A stretch of DNA of 37,875 bases from Empedobacter stercoris. GTDB lineage: Bacteria; Bacteroidota; Bacteroidia; Flavobacteriales; Weeksellaceae. The stretch covers positions 1 to 37,875 of the forward strand of contig NZ_JACXZC010000028.1 in assembly GCF_020281205.1 (NCBI RefSeq), read 5' to 3'. Below are positions 8,341 through 17,026 of the stretch, in pieces (position 1 is the stretch's first letter; each line of letters opens with the position of its first letter). The notes beneath the pieces are model-generated. The model worked only from the letters and a program-made list of their open reading frames with translations, ran no database searches and had not been told where the DNA came from. Position numbers and translations under genes: made by a program.

Positions 8341-9038
8341 GAAAATTAAATGAGATTGAAATTGAAAAATTATTTCAATTTACTAAGAATCATTATGTAG
8401 AATATTATGATTTACAGATTGAGTTAGTTGATCATTTGGCTTGTGGAATTGAAGAGCAATGGAATTTTGATGAAACAATTTCTTTTGAAGATGCTTTAAA
8501 AATTGAGTTTAAAAAATTTGGTGTATTTGGATTTTCAGATATTGTTGACAACAGGAAATTAGAACTTCAGAAGAAATATAAAAAACTGATTAATAGAGCA
8601 ATTTTAGATCATCTAAAAAAGAAAGAATATATTGGATTGATTTTACTTTTTGCTCTTGTTTATATGCTTTTTACTTTGATTGATGAAAAAATTACTTTTG
8701 CTGTTGTAGTAATACTTTTTTATGGTTTTAGTATTTTTCAACTTATTCGATTGAATAGGGAATATAAACGTAAAACAAAAAAGTTGGGTATAAAACTAGT
8801 TTTGGTAGAAACGATTTATAAAAATTTTATATCTATTTCAGCTGCTTCGGGAATATTTAATTTAGGTATTCAGTTAATTCTTCATTTAAATGTTAATTTC
8901 TTTTATTTGAATTTAGGTGCAGCTATATTGTTACCTCTATTATTTTTAATTTTATATGTTTCGTGCTATTATTTACCTAAGCATTCCGAAGAAATATTAA
9001 AGGAATTGTATCCAGAATATCATTTAATAATAAATTAA
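8337..9038 (+). CDS. PadR-linked membrane protein with HAAS-like N-terminus
   Basis: A 233-residue protein. The first about 80 residues are soluble and helical (LQIELVDHLACGIEEQW, FEDALKIEFKKFG) and resemble the small HAAS/DUF1700-like domain often encoded next to PadR regulators. Then come four or five membrane segments between about residues 98 and 225 (for example YIGLILLFALVYMLF and AAILLPLLFLILYVSCYYL). It has no ATPase or enzyme motif. By analogy with PadR-DUF1700 pairs, the soluble domain may sense or modulate something at the membrane. The start overlaps the PadR stop by 4 bp. The function is inferred from context only. Confidence 0.8.
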   Translation: MRKLNEIEIEKLFQFTKNHYVEYYDLQIELVDHLACGIEEQWNFDETISFEDALKIEFKKFGVFGFSDIVDNRKLELQKKYKKLINRAILDHLKKKEYIGLILLFALVYMLFTLIDEKITFAVVVILFYGFSIFQLIRLNREYKRKTKKLGIKLVLVETIYKNFISISAASGIFNLGIQLILHLNVNFFYLNLGAAILLPLLFLILYVSCYYLPKHSEEILKELYPEYHLIIN

Positions 9039-9065
9039 AAAAAGCTCCTTTTGGAGCTTTTGGTT
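9037..9065. terminator. Bidirectional terminator between the PadR operon and aqpZ
   Basis: Stem aaaagctcc / ggagctttt with a tttt loop, A-rich on the left and T-rich on the right. It lies between two convergent genes and can end transcripts from both sides. Confidence 0.85.
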
Positions 9066-9775
9066 TATGTATGACTTTCGTCTTTTTGTAATAAAAATTT
9101 GTAGATTAATCCTCCAACAATTGCTCCTGCGATTGGAGCAACCCAAAATAGCCATAGTTGAGAAAGAGGTTCTCCTCCAACAAAAATAGCTTGTGATGTA
9201 GATCGGGCAGGATTTACAGATGTGTTAGTGATTGGAATAGAAATTAAGTTGATTAATGTTAAAGCTAAACCAATAGCGATTCTAGCAAATTTTCCGTTTG
9301 CAAATTTATCTGTTGCACCTAAAATTACAATTAAGAAGAAAGCTGTTAAGACAAATTCTGCTAAAAAAGCAGCTTGAAAGCTATAACCATGCGGAGAAAA
9401 AGCACCATATCCATTGGATGCAAAAGCACCTGCTTTTGTGTTGTCAATAGCAAAATCTGAGTTTCCGGATGCGATTAAGTATAAAACTCCTGCAGCGGCA
9501 ATTGCACCTAATACTTGCGAAATGATATGAGGAAGAAGTTGTTTTCCATCAAATCGTCCGCCAGCAAATAATCCGAATGATACCGCGGGATTAAAATGTC
9601 ATCCTGAAATATGACCAACAGCATAAGCCATTGTCAAAACTGTCAAACCGAATGCAAGTGCGACTCCCATGTATCCAATTCCTAATTCTGGGATTCCTGC
9701 AGCAAAGATAGCACTACCACAACCTCCAAAGACTAACCAAAAAGTACCGAAAAACTCGGCAGCATAATTTTTTAT
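9065..9775 (-). pseudogene. aqpZ: Aquaporin Z (MIP family) gene with lost start and in-frame TGA
   Basis: Read on the minus strand, the frame encodes a nearly full MIP channel of about 236 residues: N-terminal [18 protein letters not shown], first NPA box (HFNPAVS), ASGNSDFA, second box (NPARS) and a final membrane helix. Two lesions are visible. The expected initiator is ATA (9773-9775), with an in-frame TAA a few codons upstream and no ATG, GTG or TTG nearby. Codon 59 is TGA (9599-9601), in the place where homologues, as I recall them, have Cys or Gly in HISG-(C/G)-HFNPA. After the TGA there is no internal Met. The rest is intact, so the loss is recent, or the TGA is a sequence error, or it is recoded (less likely). 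Confidence 0.85.
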
Positions 9776-9858
9776 AATGTTATATTAAAAGTTTAGTTGG
9801 AATGAATTTAGGAAAAATTTTAATAACAAACACTTTTTATTGCTTTTATTATGAAAAC

Positions 9859-9887
9859 AAAAAAAAACGCTCTGAGAAATCAGAGCG
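9859..9887 (-). terminator. Terminator of gcvP
   Basis: An 8-bp stem (9868-9875 with 9880-9887) closed by a 4-base loop. On the minus strand it is followed by a run of T (complement of the A run 9859-9867). Confidence 0.85.
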
Positions 9888-9923
9888 ATTTAATATTTAG
9901 AAAAGTCTATTTTAAAATTTCTA

Positions 9924-12779
9924 TTAGTCCATATAAGCCTCAATTGGGGCACATGTACAGATTAAGTTACGATCTCCGTATGCATCATCAATTCTTGATA
10001 CTGAAGCGAAGAATTTACGCTCGCGAACCCATTCTGCTGGATATGCAGCTTTAGAACGAGAGTAAGGATATTCCCACTCGTCAGCAGTAATCAAATGAAT
10101 AGGGTGAGGCGCATTGTGTAATACATTGTTATCAACTGGATAATCTCCGTTTGCAATTTCGTCAATTTCTTGGCGAATAGAAATTAATGCATCACAAAAA
10201 CGATCTAATTCTGCTTTGTTTTCAGATTCTGTTGGCTCTACCATCAATGTTCCCGCTACTGGGAAAGATACAGTAGGTGCGTGAAATCCGTAATCAATCA
10301 AACGTTTTGCAATATCAGTTACTTCGATACCTGCTTTTTTGAATGGACGACAATCTAAGATGAATTCGTGTGCTACGACATTATTTGCATTTGTATATAA
10401 AATATCAAAATGTTTTTCTAAACGCGTTTTCATGTAGTTGGCATTCAAGATAGCACCTTGTGTAGCTTTCAATAAACCTTCTGCACCTAACATTAAAATG
10501 TATGAATAAGAAATTGGTAAAATGAATGCAGAACCATAAGGAGCCGCAGCGAATGTATTTGTAGCTTCTTTTCCTCCAGTTTCGATTAATGGAGAAGAAC
10601 CTAAGAAAGGAGCTAAGTGTGCTTTTACACAAATTGGTCCTACACCAGGTCCACCGCCACCGTGAGGAATAGCGAATGTTTTGTGTAAGTTTAAGTGACA
10701 AACGTCTGCTCCAATATTTCCTGGAGAAGTTAATCCAACTTGTGCATTCATGTTTGCACCGTCCATATAAACTTGTCCTCCGTAGGCGTGAATCATTTCA
10801 GTAACTTCTTCGATATTGCTATCAAAAGCGCCGTAAGTTGATGGATAAGTAATCATCAATGCAGCTAAGTTATCTTTGTGTTTTTCACATTTTTCTTTCA
10901 AGTCAACTAAATCTGTTTCACCAGAATCTAGGTTTTTAACCACAACAACTTGCATTCCTGCCATTGCAGCGGATGCAGGGTTCGTTCCGTGAGCAGATTG
11001 CGGAATCAATGCCACATTTCTGTGTCCTTCTCCTTTTGCCTCAAAGTAAGAACGAATAACCATTAAACCTGAATATTCTCCTTGTGCACCAGAGTTTGGT
11101 TGTAAAGAAGTTGCATCAAAACCTGTGATTACAGCTAAATAATCTTCTAAGTTTTTGATTAATGTTTGGTAACCTTCTACTTGTTCTTTCGGTGTGAAAG
11201 GGTGTACATTCCCCATTCTTTCCCAAGACATGTGCAATAATTCTGTTGCAGCATTCAACTTCATTGTACAAGAACCTAATGCAATCATCGATTGATTAAG
11301 CGCTAAATCTTTACGCTCTAAACGTTTGATGTAACGCATTAATTCTGTTTCTGTATGATATAAATTGAAGTTTTCGTGTGTTAAGAAATCAGAAGTTCTG
11401 ATTAAGTCTTGAGGTAAATAAGTGTCTTCAACTTCAAATTCAAAACCTTCTTCTGTATTTTTGATTGTTGCAAAAACACTTAAAATTTCGAAAATATCTT
11501 CTTCAGAAGTCATCTCATCAATTGTGATTGAAATTTTTCCGTTTTCGAATCCATTTACATTGATTTCTTCTTCAGCAAAAATTTTCACAATTTCGTCCGA
11601 GTTTTCAACCTCGATTTGAACGGTATCAAAAAATGCAGTATTTACTGTTTTAAATCCTAAATGTTGAACACCAGCATTTAAAATTCCAGCTTTTGTGTGA
11701 ATTTCATTTGCGATATATTGTAACCCATCTTTTCCGTGGTAAACAGCATAAAAAGAAGCCATAACCGCTAACAATACTTGTGCTGTACAAATATTAGAAG
11801 TAGCTCTTTCGCGTTTGATATGTTGTTCACGTGTTTGTAAAGCCATACGAAGCGCATAGTTCCCTAAACGATCTTGAGAAACTCCAATAATACGTCCTGG
11901 AATTACACGTTTGTATTCTTCTGTACAAGATAAGAAAGCTGCGTGTGGTCCTCCGTATCCCATTGGAACACCAAAACGTTGAGAAGTACCAATTGCAATT
12001 TCAGCTCCCCATTCACCTGGAGGTGTTAATAATGTTAAAGCTAATAAATCTGTTGCTACGGCTACTTTTACGTTTACTGCGTTTGCTTTTTCTACAAATG
12101 ATCTATAGTTATTGATTTGTCCTCCTTTTCCGATGTATTGAACAATCGCTCCGAAGAAATCTTCAGTTAATTCTGTCGTTTCAAAGTTTCCTACAACTAA
12201 TTCAATTCCTAAACCATGTGCTTTCGTTTCTAAAACCGCTATAGATTGTGGAAATAAATTATCTGCTACAAAAAATTTGACAACGTTATTTTTCTTTTGA
12301 TCACGAGAACGAGATTCAAATAACATGTGCATTGCTTCACCACATGCAGTTCCTTCGTCTAATAAAGAGGCATTTGCAATAGGTAAACCTGTTAAGTCAG
12401 AGATAACAGTTTGAAAGTTTAATAAAGCTTCTAAACGTCCTTGCGCAATTTCAGCTTGGTATGGTGTGTAAGCTGTGTACCATCCAGCATTTTCTAATAC
12501 ATTACGTTGAATAGGAGCTGGTAAAATTGTACCATAGTATCCATATCCAAGATAATTTTTTACTTTTTTATTTTTTGAAGCGATTTCAGCTAAATGATTA
12601 ATAGCTTCAAATTCTGATAAAGCTTCTGGTAAATCCAAAGCATTTTTCAATCGAATATTCTGAGGGACTGTAGCCTCAATTAAAGAATCAATAGAATCTT
12701 TCCCAATTACAGAAAGCATTTCAGCTGCTTGCTGTGCATTGTTTCCAATATGTCTAATGGAAAAATCGTTTGTGTTCAT
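9924..12779 (-). CDS. gcvP: Glycine dehydrogenase (decarboxylating), P protein
   Basis: A 951-residue single-chain P protein of the glycine cleavage system. It decarboxylates glycine with pyridoxal phosphate and passes the aminomethyl group to the lipoyl H protein in the cytoplasm. The N-terminal half has the family start (FSIRHIGN, then YGYYGTILPAPIQRNVLENAG) and the C-terminal half has the cofactor lysine in LNLHKTFAIPHGGGGPG near residue 699. The length fits the fused N+C form, not the two-subunit form. The other glycine-cleavage genes are not in the window. No glycine riboswitch is apparent in the 214-bp upstream region. It is terminated by the hairpin at 9859-9887. Confidence 0.98.
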   Translation of the reverse strand: MNTNDFSIRHIGNNAQQAAEMLSVIGKDSIDSLIEATVPQNIRLKNALDLPEALSEFEAINHLAEIASKNKKVKNYLGYGYYGTILPAPIQRNVLENAGWYTAYTPYQAEIAQGRLEALLNFQTVISDLTGLPIANASLLDEGTACGEAMHMLFESRSRDQKKNNVVKFFVADNLFPQSIAVLETKAHGLGIELVVGNFETTELTEDFFGAIVQYIGKGGQINNYRSFVEKANAVNVKVAVATDLLALTLLTPPGEWGAEIAIGTSQRFGVPMGYGGPHAAFLSCTEEYKRVIPGRIIGVSQDRLGNYALRMALQTREQHIKRERATSNICTAQVLLAVMASFYAVYHGKDGLQYIANEIHTKAGILNAGVQHLGFKTVNTAFFDTVQIEVENSDEIVKIFAEEEINVNGFENGKISITIDEMTSEEDIFEILSVFATIKNTEEGFEFEVEDTYLPQDLIRTSDFLTHENFNLYHTETELMRYIKRLERKDLALNQSMIALGSCTMKLNAATELLHMSWERMGNVHPFTPKEQVEGYQTLIKNLEDYLAVITGFDATSLQPNSGAQGEYSGLMVIRSYFEAKGEGHRNVALIPQSAHGTNPASAAMAGMQVVVVKNLDSGETDLVDLKEKCEKHKDNLAALMITYPSTYGAFDSNIEEVTEMIHAYGGQVYMDGANMNAQVGLTSPGNIGADVCHLNLHKTFAIPHGGGGPGVGPICVKAHLAPFLGSSPLIETGGKEATNTFAAAPYGSAFILPISYSYILMLGAEGLLKATQGAILNANYMKTRLEKHFDILYTNANNVVAHEFILDCRPFKKAGIEVTDIAKRLIDYGFHAPTVSFPVAGTLMVEPTESENKAELDRFCDALISIRQEIDEIANGDYPVDNNVLHNAPHPIHLITADEWEYPYSRSKAAYPAEWVRERKFFASVSRIDDAYGDRNLICTCAPIEAYMD

Positions 12780-12993
12780 TGTGTTTGCGCTATGTTTATT
12801 TTCGCGTAAAAATACATTTTTTTCTCTTAAAATAAAAGCAAAATAGAATGATAATAATTAATCGAATGAATGAGTTAGAATTATAGTTTTTCTAAAATAA
12901 TTAAGAATAAAAACGTTCTTTTTTTTTAAAAATTAGTAATATTGGCAATAAAATTGAGACAGTTAATTCGATAGAATTGCTTAATTTTATTCT
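12780..12993. other. Divergent intergenic region gcvP / HisE-like gene
   Basis: 214 bp, strongly A+T-rich. No perfect TAnnTTTG box was found on either strand (nearest is TAATATTG near 12945, one mismatch). No riboswitch-like structure was seen. Confidence 0.4.
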
Positions 12994-13353
12994 ATGTTTA
13001 AAAAATCTATGCAAACAGACGATTTTATGGAACTTAATGAAAATATTTCTGAAGTCAAAAAAGAGAAAAAATTTCCTTTTCTAAAAAAATTGGAAATCAT
13101 GATGGAAGATGCAAAATTGCAAGATGCGAAAAAATCTAAAATGAAACGTGTTCATAAAAAAGGAAATTCGCAAATCGCAAAAAAAATGGGTGAAGAAGCT
13201 GTAGAAATGGTGATCGCTTCGGAACAAGATAACGATGAAAACTTTTTAGAAGAATCGGCAGATGTTTTCTTTTATTACCTTATGGCGCTACATGCCCGTG
13301 GTTTTGAACTGAAAGATGTCTTGGAAATTCTGAAGAAAAGACACAAAAAATAA
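12994..13353 (+). CDS. Orphan HisE / MazG-like nucleotide pyrophosphohydrolase
   Basis: A 119-residue protein whose C-terminal 70 residues match the phosphoribosyl-ATP pyrophosphatase (HisE) all-alpha fold: KKMGEEAVEMVIASE followed by FLEESADVFFYYLMAL and a closing helix (VLEILKKRHKK). The two acidic pairs (EE in GEEAVE and EESAD) are the metal ligands of this superfamily. The N-terminal 45 residues are lysine-rich and not typical. In Bacteroidota the HisE activity is usually fused to HisI in the his operon. No his gene is near, so this may be a paralogue acting on another nucleotide. Alternative starts exist at 13009 and 13027. It precedes the M48 protease by 18 bp and is probably cotranscribed. 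Confidence 0.85.
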   Translation: MFKKSMQTDDFMELNENISEVKKEKKFPFLKKLEIMMEDAKLQDAKKSKMKRVHKKGNSQIAKKMGEEAVEMVIASEQDNDENFLEESADVFFYYLMALHARGFELKDVLEILKKRHKK

Positions 13354-13371
13354 TAAATACCAAATACTACT

Positions 13372-14145
13372 ATGCAAAAAGGCGGGACGTCGATAAAATT
13401 AATTGTTGCAGCTGCAATTGTTATTTTCTCTGTGATTAAATATTTTTCTTCTTCTTCTATTAATGAATTAACAGGTGAAAAGCAGTATATATCATTGACT
13501 AAGGATGATGAAATTGCAATTGGAATTAATTCGGCTCCGCAAATGGCACAAGAATTTGGTGGATTATCTCAAAATTCACAATACCAAGAAATCGTAAAAC
13601 GAGTAGGAGCAAAAGTTGTCAATAATAGTGATGCTCATAAAACTAATTATCCTTTTCAGTTTTATGTTTTGGCAGATAATCGAACGGTAAATGCTTTTGC
13701 GTTGCCTGGTGGACCTATTTTTATTACCGAAGCGTTGTTGACACGTTTGCAAAGTGAAGATCAATTGGCTGGTGTTTTAGGTCACGAAGTGGGCCATGTT
13801 ATAGCCCGTCATAGTGCAGAACAAATGTCGAAGCAAGAACTTTCGCAAGGAATTGCAGGCGCGGCTGGAGTTGCTGCTGGAGATGTAAATTCGGCTTATT
13901 ATGCACAAGTTGTAGCGAATATGGTAAATATGAAATATGGTCGTGATGATGAATTAGAGTCAGATGATTTGGGTGTACGATTTATGATTCAGGCAGGTTA
14001 TAATCCTGAAGCATTAATTGGTGTGATGGATATTTTAGAAGAAGCATCAGGAGGAAGCCAAGTGCCAGAATTTCAAAGTACGCATCCATCGCCATCTAAT
14101 CGTCGTGAAAAAATAAAAGCTGCTATTGAGAAATATAGAAATTAA
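13372..14145 (+). CDS. M48 family metalloprotease
   Basis: A 257-residue zinc protease. An uncleaved or signal-type hydrophobic helix (residues 8-24) exports or anchors it. The HEVGH motif at 138-142 supplies two zinc ligands and the catalytic Glu, and the third ligand is Glu in DELESDD near residue 198. The NAFALPGG loop and the GHVIARHSAEQ helix are typical of the LoiP/BepA-like periplasmic branch, which clears misfolded outer-membrane proteins. There is no C-terminal TPR region, so it is the short LoiP-like type. It is cotranscribed with the HisE-like gene. Its stop overlaps the stop of the convergent DCC gene by 4 bp. Confidence 0.93.
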   Translation: MQKGGTSIKLIVAAAIVIFSVIKYFSSSSINELTGEKQYISLTKDDEIAIGINSAPQMAQEFGGLSQNSQYQEIVKRVGAKVVNNSDAHKTNYPFQFYVLADNRTVNAFALPGGPIFITEALLTRLQSEDQLAGVLGHEVGHVIARHSAEQMSKQELSQGIAGAAGVAAGDVNSAYYAQVVANMVNMKYGRDDELESDDLGVRFMIQAGYNPEALIGVMDILEEASGGSQVPEFQSTHPSPSNRREKIKAAIEKYRN

Positions 14146-14543
14146 TCAATAAACTTCGTTTTCAATTCTGGTGTAGGTAACCAACAACTTTCTTGTTTTC
14201 CAAACCAACGATAACGATTTTTTGCAATAAAACTATACACGATATCGCGCAAAGGTTTTGGCACAACCATAAAAAAATGCAGGCAAGAAGTTATTCCGTC
14301 CAAATGTTTAGCAATTTTTAGCGCAGCAGAAGATTTGGTATAAAATTTATCATCTTCGATAAAAACGACCGAATCAAATTGAGCTGTATCCAAATCATTT
14401 TCTTTCAAGAAATTTTGTCCAAAATCTGATTGTAACGAAGCAAAACGAAATTGATTTCTTTTGTCATGTTCGATCACAAACTGAACAGATTGATTGCATA
14501 AATTGCAAATTCCATCAAACAAAATAATTTTCCTCGTTTTCAT
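14142..14543 (-). CDS. DCC family thiol-disulfide oxidoreductase (DUF393)
   Basis: About 133 residues from the preferred start at 14543 (MKTRKIILFDG); an upstream start at 14561 adds six residues. The family signature is D10-G-I-C13-N-L-C16, a CxxC redox pair right at the N-terminus, followed by the helix QSVQFVIEHDKR and the strand FRFASLQSD. DCC proteins have a thioredoxin-like fold. The gene is divergent from an HTTM (vitamin K-dependent carboxylase-like) membrane protein 72 bp away. DUF393 and HTTM domains are often neighbours or fused, so it may be the redox partner of that membrane enzyme. No separate terminator is seen at its 3' end, which overlaps the M48 gene. Confidence 0.9.
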   Translation of the reverse strand: MKTRKIILFDGICNLCNQSVQFVIEHDKRNQFRFASLQSDFGQNFLKENDLDTAQFDSVVFIEDDKFYTKSSAALKIAKHLDGITSCLHFFMVVPKPLRDIVYSFIAKNRYRWFGKQESCWLPTPELKTKFID

Positions 14544-14615
14544 ACAATAAATATACACCAAAAGTAGCTAAACTCTAAAGGTTATTTTTAAATTAGCCAA
14601 AATTAACAATCAATC

Positions 14616-16004
14616 ATGTTTAGCGAATACTTATTCCGAAAAGTTGATAATTCTCCACTTGTAATTTTCCGAATTATATTTGGTTTATTAATTGTTGCCG
14701 AATGTTGGGGAGCCATTTTTACAGGGTGGGTACAAAGTAATTTTGTAGAGCCACAATTGACATTTTCGTTCATCGGATTCGAATGGACAAACGTTTTCTT
14801 GGGCCATAATATGATTTATTTGTACGTGCTCATGGGAATTTTAGGATGGTGTATTGTATTTGGTTTTGCATACCGTTTTTCAATCATTTTATTTTCTATT
14901 TTATGGTCGTTAACGTATTTCATGCAAAAAACAAGTTATAACAATCATTATTATCTGTTTATGCTGGTTTCGTGGATGATGACAATAATCCCTGCGCATC
15001 ATTTCTTTTCGATTGATAGTTTAATTTTTCCAAAGATAAAGCGATTAACCATGCGCAATTGGGTGTCAACATTGTTTATTATTCAATTATTGATTGTTTA
15101 TACTTTTGCGGCTTTTGCTAAGATTTATCCCGATTGGTTTAATGGTGTTTTTTTACAAATGAAATTTCAAGAATATGGAGATTTATTGACATATAAATAC
15201 AATTTAAACGAATTAGGAAATGCTGTAAGCAGTTTAGAATTTGCTCAAGTAATTGCTTGGTTGGGATTCTTTTTTGATTTATTGATAATTCCTGCAATGT
15301 TGATAAAAAGAACTCGTGGAATAGCTTTCAAATGTGCTTTATTTTTTCATATTTTTAATTCAGCCGTTTTTGGAATTGGAATATTTCCATTCTTTTCGTT
15401 AGCCATGTTAATCTTTTTTTACGATCCTATTAAAATTCAGGAAGTAGTTTTTCCTAAAAAATCGTTTATGATGGATCGTTCAGATGACGATAATTTATTA
15501 ACAACTCGTCGTGTAATGTTCTCCTATTTGATGTTTTTCTATGTGATTTGGCAAGTTTATTTACCCATTCGTCATTATTTTATTCCAGGCAATGTTTTTT
15601 GGACAGAAGAAGGGCATCGTATGGCTTGGCGTATGATGTTACGAAATAAATTTGGAGAAGTAAGTGTCTTTGTTTCTAAACCTGATCCACTTAAAAAAGG
15701 TAAATTCCTTGAACGAGAAAAAGTAGATTTGACCAAATATTTGACGTTTAAACAGATCTCTAAAATGGCTGTTAGTCCAGATATGATGTGGCAATTTGCA
15801 CGATTTGTAAAACAAGATTATGAAGAAAAAGGGATAAAAGATGTCAAAGTTTTTGTTGATGCAAAAGTAGCTGTTAATGGAAGTGAATATTATCAATTTA
15901 CAAATCCGAACTATAATTTGGCTTATACAACATGGAGTTATTTCGGGCATCAAAAATGGATACAACCAACACCAAAAGAATTGAATTTATCTTATTTTGA
16001 ATAA
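14616..16004 (+). CDS. HTTM-domain membrane protein (vitamin K-dependent carboxylase-like)
   Basis: A 462-residue protein. The first about 300 residues hold seven or eight membrane helices of the HTTM type (VIFRIIFGLLIVAECWGA start, then YNNHYYLFMLVSWMM, and WFNGVFLQMKFQEYG). The HTTM region is the shared core of gamma-glutamyl carboxylases. The C-terminal 130 residues are soluble (MAWRMMLRNKFGEVSVFV, FKQISKMAVSPDMMWQFA) and would face the periplasm. The reaction in bacteria is not established; quinone-dependent chemistry is suspected from the eukaryotic relative. The divergent DCC oxidoreductase is a plausible partner. A lipoprotein gene follows after 40 bp. Confidence 0.88.
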   Translation: MFSEYLFRKVDNSPLVIFRIIFGLLIVAECWGAIFTGWVQSNFVEPQLTFSFIGFEWTNVFLGHNMIYLYVLMGILGWCIVFGFAYRFSIILFSILWSLTYFMQKTSYNNHYYLFMLVSWMMTIIPAHHFFSIDSLIFPKIKRLTMRNWVSTLFIIQLLIVYTFAAFAKIYPDWFNGVFLQMKFQEYGDLLTYKYNLNELGNAVSSLEFAQVIAWLGFFFDLLIIPAMLIKRTRGIAFKCALFFHIFNSAVFGIGIFPFFSLAMLIFFYDPIKIQEVVFPKKSFMMDRSDDDNLLTTRRVMFSYLMFFYVIWQVYLPIRHYFIPGNVFWTEEGHRMAWRMMLRNKFGEVSVFVSKPDPLKKGKFLEREKVDLTKYLTFKQISKMAVSPDMMWQFARFVKQDYEEKGIKDVKVFVDAKVAVNGSEYYQFTNPNYNLAYTTWSYFGHQKWIQPTPKELNLSYFE

Positions 16005-16044
16005 ATTTCGTAACTTTATACGACAACAATCAAAGAATACAATT

Positions 16045-16548
16045 ATGAAATATACATTATTTGCAGTGGCTTTTTCAGCTTTATTGTTCTCGTGTGGAAA
16101 CAAAGAAAACGCAGGAGTTAGTGCTTACAAGGGAATGGATAAGCAGAAACAGGAGCAAAAAGATTTGGATAGTATTGGGAAAGAGGCTCAACAAACGTTT
16201 GATGATTTTAAATTAGCTTTGTCAATGAAAGATACGACAACAACAAATTTTATGATTCAGCAAAAATTTCCAATTCCAAAATCTGAATTGAAAGAAGGTA
16301 TTTGGGTAAGTGATATTGTGAATAATAATGATACGTTGAAAGGTGTTGTAAATAGCCAAGTACAATATATAAAAGAACTTAAAATGGGGGATACAATCAT
16401 AATCGATCCTACTAAAATTGGTGATTGGATGTATTATAAAGCTGATAAAATGATTGGTGGTTTTACGATAAAATATTTGCGTAATAAAATGACTCCTGAA
16501 CAGCGTGCTACATATGACGAACAATTTAAAGTGAAATTTGAAGATTAA
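16045..16548 (+). CDS. DUF2314 (YegJ-like) lipoprotein
   Basis: A 167-residue lipoprotein. The signal peptide MKYTLFAVAFSALLFSC gives Cys17 as the lipidated residue. An in-frame ATG at 15997 would overlap the upstream gene and destroy the signal peptide, so 16045 is preferred. After a charged linker the domain GIWVSDI, GVVNSQVQ, GDTIIIDPTKIGDWMYYK, GGFTIKYLRNKM matches DUF2314, whose function is unknown. It lies 40 bp after the HTTM gene and may belong to the same unit, although a near-consensus box TAACTTTA at 16011-16018 could give it its own promoter. It ends before a bidirectional terminator. Confidence 0.85.
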   Translation: MKYTLFAVAFSALLFSCGNKENAGVSAYKGMDKQKQEQKDLDSIGKEAQQTFDDFKLALSMKDTTTTNFMIQQKFPIPKSELKEGIWVSDIVNNNDTLKGVVNSQVQYIKELKMGDTIIIDPTKIGDWMYYKADKMIGGFTIKYLRNKMTPEQRATYDEQFKVKFED

Positions 16549-16575
16549 TTTCGTTTGAAAAAATAAGAAAATCAA

Positions 16576-16611
16576 AAGGCAATCTTTCGTTAGATTGCCT
16601 TTTATTTTTGA
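16576..16611. terminator. Bidirectional terminator
   Basis: Stem aaggcaatct / agattgcctt with loop ttcgtt, flanked by A and T runs, between the convergent DUF2314 and 136-residue protein genes. Confidence 0.88.
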
Positions 16612-16613
16612 AA

Positions 16614-17024
16614 TTATTTTTTTGTAGGATCAAATCCGTAAACAAATTCATTTAATAAACCTTCAGAACTTTCTAAATCAACAAAATCCATTAGTTCCTC
16701 AATATAAGTAGAAATAATAGTTTTGTCGTTGATACTTAAATCTATTTCATAAGGTTTTAATTCATTAATAGTCTTTTTTATTGCTAAAAGATAATGTTTT
16801 GTTTCAGCATTTTTACTGCTACCGATGAATTCAAAAGTAGAAGCCAATCGATTTAAACTTTTTTCAACAATAGGTTCTAAGTTTTTAATAGACAATTCAT
16901 TTTCTTGTGAATAAAACTTTTCTTTTTTAATGAAATCTTCAAACATTTTTTTTCTATTATTTTGAGCAATTAAAAGTAGCGAAAGTGAGAAGAAAAATAA
17001 GGTTAGTATAGATTTTAATCTCAT
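16614..17024 (-). CDS. Small exported protein of unknown function
   Basis: A 136-residue protein with a clear signal peptide (residues 1-20, SILTLFFFSLSLLLIA followed by Q). The mature part is helical and charged, with no Cys and no motif I recognise (KKMFEDFIKKEKFYSQENE, then ETKHYLLAIKKTINEL). It begins 2 bp after the tex stop and so is the second gene of a tex operon. A role outside the cytoplasm seems unrelated to Tex, so the cotranscription may be only convenient. The function is unknown. Confidence 0.75.
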   Translation of the reverse strand: MRLKSILTLFFFSLSLLLIAQNNRKKMFEDFIKKEKFYSQENELSIKNLEPIVEKSLNRLASTFEFIGSSKNAETKHYLLAIKKTINELKPYEIDLSINDKTIISTYIEELMDFVDLESSEGLLNEFVYGFDPTKK

Positions 17025-17026
17025 AG

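Noticed and set aside
9599-9601. TGA in aqpZ as a certain selenocysteine codon
   Set aside because: The start codon is also lost and no clear SECIS hairpin is visible; which residue homologues carry at this site is recalled, not aligned; flavobacteria usually lack the machinery. Kept only as an alternative.
10405-10701. Long frames inside gcvP and several other genes on the wrong strand
   Set aside because: They are shadows of the true reading frames: composition is not protein-like and the real gene on the other strand is complete.
12780-12993. Glycine riboswitch before gcvP
   Set aside because: No tandem aptamer-like structure was found in the short A+T-rich leader.
15997-16044. Upstream start of the DUF2314 lipoprotein
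   Set aside because: It overlaps the HTTM gene and hides the lipoprotein signal peptide.
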